The position numbers and the translations under genes are program-made. A stretch of DNA of 64,000 nucleotides from Methylobacterium currus (lineage in GTDB: Bacteria > Pseudomonadota > Alphaproteobacteria > Rhizobiales > Beijerinckiaceae), in contig NZ_CP028843.1 of assembly GCF_003058325.1 (NCBI RefSeq), positions 3,717,501 to 3,781,500 of the forward strand, in the 5' to 3' direction. This document shows positions 8,246 through 15,358 of this stretch, piece by piece. Positions within the stretch are counted from its first letter, which is position 1. Each line of letters begins with the position of its first letter. The notes below the pieces were generated by a model. That model saw only the letters and a program-made list of their open reading frames with translations, ran no database searches and was not told the origin of the DNA.

Positions 8246-9325
8246 TCAGCCTCCGAAGGCCGCGTCCCGCTCCACCGGTCGGTGGGCATCGTCCAATCGA
8301 TGTCGCAGCGTCGCGGCCAGGGTGTCGTGCGCCTCGTCTGGAATGGGGTAAACCGAGCTCGCGTTGATCTCGCAGAGCACGTAAGTGTCCTCGCCGGCGG
8401 CGCCCTTCGGCCCGAGCAGGAAGTCGGCGTCCCAGACGACCGGCAGGTCGTCCGGGACCAAGCCGAGCAGAAGCGTCATCTCAGGTATCCATTCCGCTTC
8501 CATCAGGCCGCGCAGGTGCTGGAAGCGCGCGTCGTCCGGCCCAGAATAGAGGCGCGGTGGGGCCCGTCCATGCTCGGGCGAGGCGAGCGCGGTCACGTAC
8601 TGGGCACCGAACCCGGCCACCCGCGTACCGCTCACGTAGCAGCGGACCATCCCCTCCAGGTGCCGCGCCTGGAACGGCTGGTCGACGAGGGGGCCGCCCG
8701 CCGCGAAGTCGGCGGCGCGCTCGGCCAGGAACGCGTCGAGTGGCATCGTGCGCCGGCTCCGGTCGCGCGCCTCCTGCACCAGCACGTCGGGACCCGCGGC
8801 GCGCTCTACCTTCCAGACGCCGATGCCGCCGTTGCCGCGGCTGCACTTCAGCACCCGCGGCCCCTCGGCGACGCGCGCGGGGAACTCCGCCGCGAGCGCG
8901 GCATGGCTGGCGTAGAGGTGCGTATCCGTGCCCCAACCCAACTCCCGCGTCCGGACCAGCACCTCCTTCGTGCCTATCCGGTCGATTACGTCGGGATGAC
9001 AGCTGACGAGGATCCCGGCGGCCGCCACCTCCCGCAGCACCGCGTCGAGAGCTCTGCGGTCCTCGCCGGTGTCCTCAGTCACTGGGTTCACCCAGACCAA
9101 CACGGCGTCCACCGCCATAAGCTGGGCCCGGACGTCATCGGCGAGCTCCTCCACCCATACGGCGGGCTCGCCGGCGAGCCCGTGCCGCTCAAGGACGGCG
9201 AACACCGCCGCGAACCGGCTGGTTTCCGGACGCGCTTCGGCTCGCGCCCGGGCGTCGCCCCGCCAGACGACGGCGACCTTGAAGGGATGCTGGCCTGGAC
9301 CCGTCATCTTTGGCACCGGGAGCAT
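8246..9325 (-). CDS. ATP-grasp-like protein of the Cj0069 type
   Basis: This is a 359-residue soluble protein. The N-terminal part has KVAVVWRGD, and an Asp/Val-rich segment near residue 75 (AVLVWVNP) suggests a nucleotide-binding alpha/beta fold. The centre has a glycine-rich loop, VLKCSRGNGGIGVWKVE, typical of ATP-grasp enzymes. Near the C-terminus, YVLCEINASSVYPIP carries the E-x-N metal-binding pattern. ATP-grasp enzymes ligate a carboxylate to an amine or thiol; the substrate here is unknown. It is the last gene of a six-gene run starting at chrB, 39 bp after the Rap1a/Tai-like gene. The start could also be the Met at 9307. Confidence 0.6.
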   Translation of the reverse strand: MLPVPKMTGPGQHPFKVAVVWRGDARARAEARPETSRFAAVFAVLERHGLAGEPAVWVEELADDVRAQLMAVDAVLVWVNPVTEDTGEDRRALDAVLREVAAAGILVSCHPDVIDRIGTKEVLVRTRELGWGTDTHLYASHAALAAEFPARVAEGPRVLKCSRGNGGIGVWKVERAAGPDVLVQEARDRSRRTMPLDAFLAERAADFAAGGPLVDQPFQARHLEGMVRCYVSGTRVAGFGAQYVTALASPEHGRAPPRLYSGPDDARFQHLRGLMEAEWIPEMTLLLGLVPDDLPVVWDADFLLGPKGAAGEDTYVLCEINASSVYPIPDEAHDTLAATLRHRLDDAHRPVERDAAFGG

Positions 9326-9364
9326 TGCTGGCGCGGATCGTGAGGGAGGCGGGCGCGCTCCGGT

Positions 9365-9832
9365 TCACCGCCCACAGGGCCAGCACTGCCGGAAGGCGAG
9401 GCTGGCCCCCGCCAGCATGTCGGTCTGGAGCAGGGCCTCGTTGGCGTGCGCCCAGGCCATATACGCCTCGGTCAGGGCCTCGATGGTGTAGTCGACGGCG
9501 CAGATCCCGGCCTTGTCGCCGCCATCGCCGAAGGCCGCCAGCGTATCGGCGACACCCATGAGGTAGGCGCTGCACCAGCCCGACGCCTTGCCCCGCTCGG
9601 CGAGGCAGACGCGGTACAGGTCCCCCGACCGCCTCTCGCGGATGTCGACCGAAGCGGCCGGCGGCACCGCCGGGGCACCGACGCCCTGGCCGCCCGCATT
9701 CAGGGCGCAGGACGTGCCCTCGCAGCCGGCGGCGTTCGCCGGCGGAACCGTCGCCGGAAGTGAGACGGTGACCGAAGCCGCCGCCAGGACCGCGAGGCAC
9801 CGCCCCCTGAGGTTCACCGACATCGTCATCAT
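9365..9832 (-). CDS. Secreted Rap1a/Tai-like small protein
   Basis: This 155-residue protein has a signal peptide (about residues 1-34, ending PANA-A). The mature part has a conserved cysteine pattern: DLYRVCLAERG, WCSAYLMGVAD, ICAVDYTIEAL and a terminal CWPC. This spacing matches the Rap1a/Tai fold, first described as type VI secretion immunity proteins and later found in many periplasmic proteins of unknown role. No effector gene is adjacent, so an immunity function is not supported. The start ATG 9832 has GGAGC upstream. It lies within the chromate operon, 16 bp after the DUF1259 gene. Confidence 0.6.
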   Translation of the reverse strand: MMTMSVNLRGRCLAVLAAASVTVSLPATVPPANAAGCEGTSCALNAGGQGVGAPAVPPAASVDIRERRSGDLYRVCLAERGKASGWCSAYLMGVADTLAAFGDGGDKAGICAVDYTIEALTEAYMAWAHANEALLQTDMLAGASLAFRQCWPCGR

Positions 9833-9848
9833 GGCGATGCTCCTGGCA

Positions 9849-10805
9849 TCAGCCCTTCGCGACCTTCACCTGGTCGAGCGCGTCGCGCAGGCCCTTGGCG
9901 AGCTTGCCCGCGTCGTCGTTCGCCCAGAAGTGCATGAAGAACAGCCGCGGCTCGTCGTCGAGCATGTGGTTGTGAAGCGCCGTGACCTCAATGCCGCTCG
10001 CCCGCAACGCCTTGATCACCGGGTTCACCTCGTCGGCGGTGAGCACGAAGTCGCCCGTGATGGCCGCCTTGCCGCCGCCGGTCGGCTGGAAGTTGATGGC
10101 GATCGCCGAGCCCATGGCCTCGGGCACGACCATGCCGTGGTCCTTCGGGGTCTCCGAGCGCGGCACGCTCACGGCGTAGACGCCGCCGTTGACCTTGCCT
10201 TTGCGCCCGATGGCGGCGTCGATGGCCGCCGTGTCGAGGTCGAGCGACTGATCCGGCGCGGTCGCCTTCGCCGGCACCGGTCCCTCGCCGGCCGAGGCCG
10301 GTTCGGTCTTCCCGGACGGCGGGGAGCCGCCGGCGGTCTCGCCGCCGAAGGGCGTGCGGCTCGCGCCCAGCGCCCCCGCCAGGATCGTGGCGAGCTTCCC
10401 GGGCTCGCCCTGCCCGGAGACGTGCATGTAGAGGGTGCTCGGTGAGGCCCGCAGCAGGTGGTTGTGGATGGCGGTGATCTCGACGCCGTTCTCGACGAGG
10501 CGCTTCATCACCGGGTTCACTTCGTCCTCGGTTAGGACGAGGTCGCCCATCACCATGACCTCGTTCCCGCCCCCGTGCCGCACGAAGGCGAGCCAGGAGC
10601 CAAGGGCGAGGGATGGCTTCAGCTGCACGCCGTCGAGGGTGACCTTCAGGTCGGTCCGGGGCAGGCCGACGCGGTAGACCCCGCCCGGCATGGCGGTCCC
10701 GGGCTTGCCCAGCCCGGTGGCGATGGCGTCCTGCCAGGGCTCCGCGGCCGACGCGCCGGTCGCGAGGGTGCCCAGGACGGCGATGGATGCAAGCAAGCGA
10801 CGCAT
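9849..10805 (-). CDS. Secreted protein with two DUF1259 (LppY/LpqO-like) domains
   Basis: This is a 318-residue protein with a signal peptide ending ASA-AEP, near residue 21. Two related domains follow. The first (about 25-145) has GDLVLTEDEVNPVMKRL and ITAIHNHLL. The second (about 190-310) has GDFVLTADEVNPVIKAL and VTALHNHML. Both end with a Y/F-MH motif (LYMHVSG, LFFMHFW). The paired HNH and MH residues look like metal ligands, but the family's function is unknown. ATG 10805 follows AGGAGA. It sits 36 bp after the small exported protein in the operon headed by chrB and chrA, so an envelope role under chromate or oxidative stress is inferred. Confidence 0.75.
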   Translation of the reverse strand: MRRLLASIAVLGTLATGASAAEPWQDAIATGLGKPGTAMPGGVYRVGLPRTDLKVTLDGVQLKPSLALGSWLAFVRHGGGNEVMVMGDLVLTEDEVNPVMKRLVENGVEITAIHNHLLRASPSTLYMHVSGQGEPGKLATILAGALGASRTPFGGETAGGSPPSGKTEPASAGEGPVPAKATAPDQSLDLDTAAIDAAIGRKGKVNGGVYAVSVPRSETPKDHGMVVPEAMGSAIAINFQPTGGGKAAITGDFVLTADEVNPVIKALRASGIEVTALHNHMLDDEPRLFFMHFWANDDAGKLAKGLRDALDQVKVAKG

Positions 10806-10841
10806 GGTCGTCTCCTCGATTGTGGTTGCGGTTCGAAGTCC

Positions 10842-11198
10842 TCAGGACCGGCGTGCCGGTGCCTGCAGCACACCCTCGTCCGGCAGGGTGCCGTCGCCAC
10901 GCCGGAGCTCGACGCGGTTGCCGGCCATCCAGACCTGGACGCAGGGAACGGCCTCCAGGCAGAGCTCGTCCTTGTCGATCCGCCACCGCGCGGTGTGAGC
11001 CCGCCCGAGGGACACGACGTGCAAGCGGCCGCCCGGCTCGAAGCGGTAGGCCCAGTGCACCTCGTCGGTGACCTCCTTGCCGACAAGGCGCGCCCGGATC
11101 TCGGACGCGGTCAGGCGCCGGAACGCCTCGCCCGCGGGTGCCGGACCCGCCGCCAGGACGAGAAGGATGACCGCCGCGGTGCGGCGCCCGGTGCCCAT
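10842..11198 (-). CDS. Small exported protein of the chromate operon
   Basis: This is a 118-residue protein. A signal peptide covers about residues 1-22 (VILLVLAAGPAPAGE). The mature part includes LTASEIRARLVGKEV, HWAYRFEPGG and a region with two Cys (LCLEAVPCVQVW). The layout resembles small periplasmic proteins with a lipocalin-like beta fold, but I do not recognise a family with confidence. ATG 11198 is chosen because it overlaps the chrA stop (TGATG). A longer frame starting at 11276 would lie inside chrA. It is translationally coupled to chrA. Confidence 0.65.
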   Translation of the reverse strand: MGTGRRTAAVILLVLAAGPAPAGEAFRRLTASEIRARLVGKEVTDEVHWAYRFEPGGRLHVVSLGRAHTARWRIDKDELCLEAVPCVQVWMAGNRVELRRGDGTLPDEGVLQAPARRS

Positions 11199-12607
11199 CA
11201 CACCAAACCTCCCAAGTGCAGGGCGACGCCGGCAGCGGCGCAGGCCGCGAGCGTCTGGACCATGCCGACCTTGCACCGGAACACCGCCAGCACCGCCGCG
11301 GCCGCCAACGCGAGGGCCCAGGGGTTGAGGCTTGACGGGACCGGCACGTCGAACCGGACAGGGCCGGCCGCGAACGGTCGCGTCTCGGCGAAGACGGTGT
11401 GCAGGGCGAACCAGACCGCGAGGTTCAGGATCACGCCGACGACCGCGGCGGTGATAGCCGAGAGCGCGCCGGCCAAGGCCCGGTTGCCGCGCAGCCGCTC
11501 AACGTAAGGGGCGCCCACGAAGATCCAGAGGAAGCACGGCGCGAAGGTCACCCAGGTGGTCAGCAGCCCGCCGAGCGTCCCCGCCAGGAGCGGCGGCAGA
11601 CTTCCCGGCGCCCGGTAGGCGGCGAGGAAGCCCACGAACTGGGTGACCATGATCAGCGGGCCGGGCGTGGTCTCGGCCATGCCGAGGCCGTCGAGCATCT
11701 CGCCGGGCTTCAGCCAGCCGTAATGCTCCACCGCCTGCTGGGCCACGTAGGCGAGCACCGCGTAGGCCCCGCCGAACGTCACCATCGCCATCTTCGAGAA
11801 GAACACCGCCACTTGGCTGAAGACGTCGTCCGGGCCGGCGGCGAGCAGGATGGCAGCGACCGGTACTAGCCAGATAGCGCCCCAGGTCAGCAGTATCCGC
11901 AGCGTTTGCCCGGCGGCGGCCCGCTCCTGCGGAAGCTCGTGATCGTCGAGTAGGAAGGGGCCCTCGACGACCTTGCCACCACCCCCGTGCCCTCCGGCCT
12001 TGAACTGCGGCAGGCCGGCTCGGCCGCCGAGGTAGCCGATGACGCCCGCGCAGAGCACGATCAGCGGGAAGGGCACGTCGAAGAAGAAGATGGCCACGAA
12101 CGCCGCAGCCGCGAGGCCGACCATGACCGGTCCCTTGAGTGCCCGCTTGCCGATCCGGATCACGGCCTGGAGCACGATGGCCAGCACCGCCGCCTTCAGG
12201 CCGAAGAATAGGCCGGCGACGAAACCGACGTTGCCGTAGAGCGCGTAGACCCAGCTCAGCGCCATGATCGCGAGCACGCCCGGTAGGACGAATAGCCCGC
12301 CGGCGACGAGCCCGCCGCGGGTGCCGTGCATGAGCCAGCCGACGTAGGTGGCGAGTTGCTGCGCCTCGGGGCCAGGCAGCAGCGTGCAAAAGTTCAGGGC
12401 GTGCAGGAAGCGGTTCTCGGAGATCCAGCGCCGCTCCTCGACGAGGATGCGATGCATGACCGCGATCTGCCCGGCCGGCCCGCCGAACGAGAGCGCGGCG
12501 ATGCGCGCCCAGATCGGCACGGCCTCGGCCAGGGTCACGGGCAGCGGCGCTCCCGGGGCAGCTGCGCTATGCTCCGGCGCAGTCTGGATGCCTGCGGTCG
12601 CGGCCAT
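11198..12607 (-). CDS. chrA: Chromate transporter ChrA
   Basis: This is a 469-residue inner-membrane protein of the long-chain CHR family, which exports chromate. Two homologous halves are visible. The first has FGGPAGQIAVMHR (about 42-54) and LLPGPEAQQLATYVG. The second has TFGGAYAVLAYV, near residue 285, and TTPGPLIMVTQFVGF. The repeated FGG(P/A) and PGP motifs are the family hallmark. About ten hydrophobic segments are present. A Gly/His-rich cytoplasmic loop (GGHGGGGKVVEG) joins the halves. It starts 2 bp after chrB and its stop overlaps the next start. Confidence 0.93.
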   Translation of the reverse strand: MAATAGIQTAPEHSAAAPGAPLPVTLAEAVPIWARIAALSFGGPAGQIAVMHRILVEERRWISENRFLHALNFCTLLPGPEAQQLATYVGWLMHGTRGGLVAGGLFVLPGVLAIMALSWVYALYGNVGFVAGLFFGLKAAVLAIVLQAVIRIGKRALKGPVMVGLAAAAFVAIFFFDVPFPLIVLCAGVIGYLGGRAGLPQFKAGGHGGGGKVVEGPFLLDDHELPQERAAAGQTLRILLTWGAIWLVPVAAILLAAGPDDVFSQVAVFFSKMAMVTFGGAYAVLAYVAQQAVEHYGWLKPGEMLDGLGMAETTPGPLIMVTQFVGFLAAYRAPGSLPPLLAGTLGGLLTTWVTFAPCFLWIFVGAPYVERLRGNRALAGALSAITAAVVGVILNLAVWFALHTVFAETRPFAAGPVRFDVPVPSSLNPWALALAAAAVLAVFRCKVGMVQTLAACAAAGVALHLGGLV

Positions 12608-12609
12608 GG

Positions 12610-13440
12610 TCAGGCCTTCCCCTTAGTGCGGTCGCCCACCCAGTCGTGACGCTCCTCCGTTGCGTCCCGGCACCAGCGATAGAAGGCGTCGTAGAGGAGC
12701 ATGCCGGCGTCGAGCTGCTCCATGTCATTGGCATAGATGCGCGACAGGCCGAGCGATGCCGCGAGCAGCCCGGCCGCCTCCGGCGCCAGGTCTGGCCGGC
12801 CCGTGTCGGCCCCGCGCACGAGCGTCGCGAGGTGCAGGAGCGGCGGCGTGGCGAGGCCGAGCTCCTCGACCATGACGTCGAAGGTGCAGAGCTCGCCCCG
12901 GTGGCTCCAGAAGGTGCCCGGGTCGTCGATGTCGAAGGGTGCGGCCTCGAACCGTTCCGCAACGCCGACGACCTCACCCGGCGGCACGAACAGGAAGACC
13001 GCGTCGGGGTCGACGAAGCGGCGGATCAGCCAGGGACAGGCGATACGGTCGACTTTGGGTCGGGCGCGCGTGACCCAGACGGTTCGGCCCTGCTCGTCGC
13101 GGTTGCGGACCTTGTCGGCCGGGACCATCGGCAGTTCGGCGGCCGCCCAGTCTGCGATACCACCCTGCAGAGCCTCGGCGTTCACGCCGGCGCTGCGCAG
13201 CCAGGCAGCGACGCCGTGGCTGTGCCGGCGCCCGTCCTCGCAGACCACGACGACCGACCTGCCGCGCAGCGCCGGCGCCCACTCGGCGACCCGGCTAGCC
13301 TCCCGGACGAGGGAACCGGGCACGTACCGCTGGTCGGCGAGGAATTCCTTGTAGGTGCGCACGTCGACGACGGCCGGGCAGCCGGGAGTTCCGATCAGGC
13401 GCGCGAGTTTGTCGACGGTAATGGTGTTGGGCACAGGCAT
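12610..13440 (-). CDS. chrB: Rhodanese-ChrB fusion, chromate resistance regulator/accessory protein
   Basis: This is a 276-residue protein. Residues 1-110 form a rhodanese domain (VDVRTYKEFLADQRYVPGS). The loop where the active Cys is expected reads CEDGRRH, so a Cys is present but in an unusual context. The C-terminal half is the ChrB domain, with VTRARPKVDRIACPWLIRRFVD, FLFVPPGEV and DDPGTFWSHRGELCTFD. ChrB proteins are linked to chromate-inducible control of chrA. The start is ATG 13440 (MPVPNTITVDKL), with AGGA upstream. The upstream region has a sigma-70-like promoter and an inverted repeat. Confidence 0.85.
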   Translation of the reverse strand: MPVPNTITVDKLARLIGTPGCPAVVDVRTYKEFLADQRYVPGSLVREASRVAEWAPALRGRSVVVVCEDGRRHSHGVAAWLRSAGVNAEALQGGIADWAAAELPMVPADKVRNRDEQGRTVWVTRARPKVDRIACPWLIRRFVDPDAVFLFVPPGEVVGVAERFEAAPFDIDDPGTFWSHRGELCTFDVMVEELGLATPPLLHLATLVRGADTGRPDLAPEAAGLLAASLGLSRIYANDMEQLDAGMLLYDAFYRWCRDATEERHDWVGDRTKGKA

Positions 13441-13494
13441 GACGCGTCCTTGCAGCAAGTGCAGATGGGACGCGATTCTTCAGCCGAAGCCTCG

Positions 13495-13549
13495 TCGGGG
13501 GATCGCTCCCCGATGAGTCAATACATCCCGCCAGCGCCCACCCTGTCAA
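13495..13549 (-). promoter_or_regulatory. Promoter and inverted repeat upstream of the chromate operon
   Basis: Reading leftward, TTGACA (13549-13544) and TGTATT (13525-13520) are 18 bp apart, a good sigma-70 pair. Just downstream, TCGGGG (13495-13500) and CCCCGA (13508-13513) form an inverted repeat where a repressor such as ChrB could bind. The -35 box overlaps the end of the DUF1289 gene. Confidence 0.5.
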
Positions 13550-13755
13550 GCGTCCCCGAGGTCGGAGTGGGCCGGCTCCCGTGTGGCCGAGACTTGCTCG
13601 ACCCGCCGGGGCAGCTCGCGCGCGAGGGCGGTCCGCCGGTAGGGTGTCATTTTCTTCCACGCGCGGATCTCGGGGATTGTGCGGCCGCAGCCGAGGCACC
13701 AGCCGGTGCGCCCGTCCCACTGGCAAACCCCGATGCAGGGATCGTCCTTCTTCAT
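13546..13755 (-). CDS. DUF1289 small cysteine-rich protein
   Basis: This is a 69-residue protein. MKKDDPCIGVCQWDGRTGWC then LGCGRTIPEI gives the DUF1289 signature of four cysteines followed by an aromatic/Arg-rich helix (WKKMTPYRRTALARELPRR). These proteins probably bind iron or zinc; no function is established. The start ATG 13755 is picked by the family pattern. It is divergent from rcnR, and the RcnR-type operator lies between them. It also precedes chrB on the same strand, so it might be co-transcribed. Confidence 0.8.
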   Translation of the reverse strand: MKKDDPCIGVCQWDGRTGWCLGCGRTIPEIRAWKKMTPYRRTALARELPRRVEQVSATREPAHSDLGDA

Positions 13756-13797
13756 GGTACGGCTCCGCACACACCACGGCATCGACGCCGCTGGACA

Positions 13798-13820
13798 CAC
13801 ATAGGGTACCCCCCTATGTG
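13798..13820. promoter_or_regulatory. Probable RcnR operator
   Basis: CACATAGGG (13798-13806) and CCCTATGTG (13812-13820) form a perfect 9-bp inverted repeat with C-rich spacing (TACCC). Central G/C tracts flanked by AT-containing inverted arms are the known form of CsoR/RcnR operators. It lies 24 bp before the rcnR start. Confidence 0.7.
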
Positions 13821-13843
13821 TCGCCATAACGAGGAAGCCTGTG

Positions 13844-14122
13844 ATGGCCCACACGATCAAGGAAAGGACCAAGCTCCTGGCGCGTGTGCGCCGGATCAAG
13901 GGACAGGCGGAAGCCGTCGAGCGGGCCCTGGAGGCCGAGCTCGGCTGCGCCGACGTCCTGATGCTGGTCGCCTCGATGCGGGGTGCCATCAACGGGCTGA
14001 CCGCCGAATTGATGGAAGACCACATCCGCCACCACGTCGTGAACCCGGACGCCGAGCCGGACACAGAGCGCGCCCGGGGGGCCGCCGAGCTGATCGAGGT
14101 GGTGCGGACCTACCTCAAGTGA
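13844..14122 (+). CDS. rcnR: RcnR-type nickel/cobalt-responsive repressor
   Basis: This is a 92-residue all-helical protein of the CsoR/RcnR family. The metal-site fingerprint is H3, C35, H60 and H64, matching the Ni/Co-sensing RcnR pattern rather than copper CsoR (Cys-His-Cys). MAHTIKERTKLLARVRRIKGQ is the typical N-terminal start. ATG 13844 is used because AGGAAG precedes it; a GTG lies one codon upstream. It is followed after 9 bp by the efflux gene it should control. Metal binding would release it from the inverted repeat at 13798-13820 and induce efflux. Confidence 0.85.
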   Translation: MAHTIKERTKLLARVRRIKGQAEAVERALEAELGCADVLMLVASMRGAINGLTAELMEDHIRHHVVNPDAEPDTERARGAAELIEVVRTYLK

Positions 14123-14131
14123 CGAGACCTC

Positions 14132-15253
14132 ATGACCTCCTTGCCTGACCTGCTCCAGCAGGGCACCGCGCATGCCTGGCTGTTCGTGCCGAGCGCGATC
14201 CTGCTCGGCGCCCTGCACGGGCTTGAGCCCGGCCACTCCAAGACGATGATGGCCGCCTTCATCATCGCGGTCCGAGGCACGGTCACGCAGGCGGTGCTGC
14301 TTGGGCTGGCGGCGACGCTCTCGCACACCGCCGTAGTTTGGGTCATTGCCCTCGGCGGGCAGTATCTCGGCCAGGAATGGGGCGGCCAAGCGAGCGAGCC
14401 GTACTTCCAGCTCGCCTCCGCGGTGCTCATCGTCGGCATCGCGCTTTGGATGGCGTGGCGCACGTGGCGCGAGCAGCACCACGACCATCATCACCATCAC
14501 GACGAGACGAAGCACGTCACGACCAGGGCCGGTCTCCTGACGCTGGAAGTGTTCGAGGACGGGGTGCCGCCGCGCTGGCGGGTGCGTGCGGAGCGGGGTG
14601 AGCTACCGGCTCCCGGGAGCATGACCGTCGAGACGCTTCGCCCGGACGGCGGTCGGCAGGCGTTCGCCTTCGCGCACCGCGGCGAATTCCTGGAGAGCCT
14701 GGAGGAGATCCCGGAGCCGCACGCCTTCACGGCACGTCTGCGCCTCAACGGGCCGGCCGGAGCCGAGATCCACGAGGTCGCGTTCGAGGAGCACGACCAT
14801 GACCACGGGCACATGAACCTGGGCGACGAGGACGACGCCCACGCCCGGGCCCATGCCGAGGACATCCGCCGCCGCTTCGCGGGCCGGCATGTGACGACCG
14901 GCCAGATCGTGCTGTTCGGCTTGACCGGAGGGCTGATCCCGTGCCCGGCAGCCATCACGGTCCTGCTCCTGTGCATCCAGCTCAAGCAGTTCAGCCTGGG
15001 CTTCGCGCTCGTCGTCTGCTTCAGCATCGGCCTGGCGCTGACCATGGTCTCGGCCGGCGTCGTCGCGGCGCTGAGCGTCAAGCATGTCGCCTCCCGCTGG
15101 TCCGGGTTCGACGCCTTCGCCCGGCAGGCCCCTTACGCCTCGGCCGCCCTGATCGTCCTGGTCGGCCTCTACACCGGCTGGCTAGGCTGGCAAGGCATCA
15201 GCCACGCACACCAGGACCACGCGGCCGCATGGACTGTCGACATTCAAGGCTGA
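14132..15253 (+). CDS. rcnA: RcnA/NicO-family nickel-cobalt efflux protein
   Basis: This is a 373-residue membrane protein. Signatures are HGLEPGHSKTMMAAF (about 29-43) and LSHTAVVWVI in the N-terminal half, and GLIPCPAAITVLLLC (about 268-282) in the C-terminal half. Six to seven hydrophobic helices are seen. The central cytoplasmic loop (about 112-250) is long and has two His-rich stretches, HHDHHHHHDETKH and EEHDHDHGH, suited to Ni/Co binding. E. coli RcnA is 274 residues and has a shorter loop. It forms an operon with rcnR. Confidence 0.88.
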   Translation: MTSLPDLLQQGTAHAWLFVPSAILLGALHGLEPGHSKTMMAAFIIAVRGTVTQAVLLGLAATLSHTAVVWVIALGGQYLGQEWGGQASEPYFQLASAVLIVGIALWMAWRTWREQHHDHHHHHDETKHVTTRAGLLTLEVFEDGVPPRWRVRAERGELPAPGSMTVETLRPDGGRQAFAFAHRGEFLESLEEIPEPHAFTARLRLNGPAGAEIHEVAFEEHDHDHGHMNLGDEDDAHARAHAEDIRRRFAGRHVTTGQIVLFGLTGGLIPCPAAITVLLLCIQLKQFSLGFALVVCFSIGLALTMVSAGVVAALSVKHVASRWSGFDAFARQAPYASAALIVLVGLYTGWLGWQGISHAHQDHAAAWTVDIQG

Positions 15254-15358
15254 CCGACCGGCCATGAGCCGAAACAGGTTCAGTCGTCGGCGATGGCACG
15301 CGACCTGGGATCGACCAGGAGGCGGACCTAACGGCCATCACGCTCGCACGGGCTTTCC

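Noticed and set aside
9365..9832. Type VI secretion immunity protein
   Set aside because: The Rap1a/Tai fold is likely, but no effector or secretion gene is near; the gene sits in a chromate operon.
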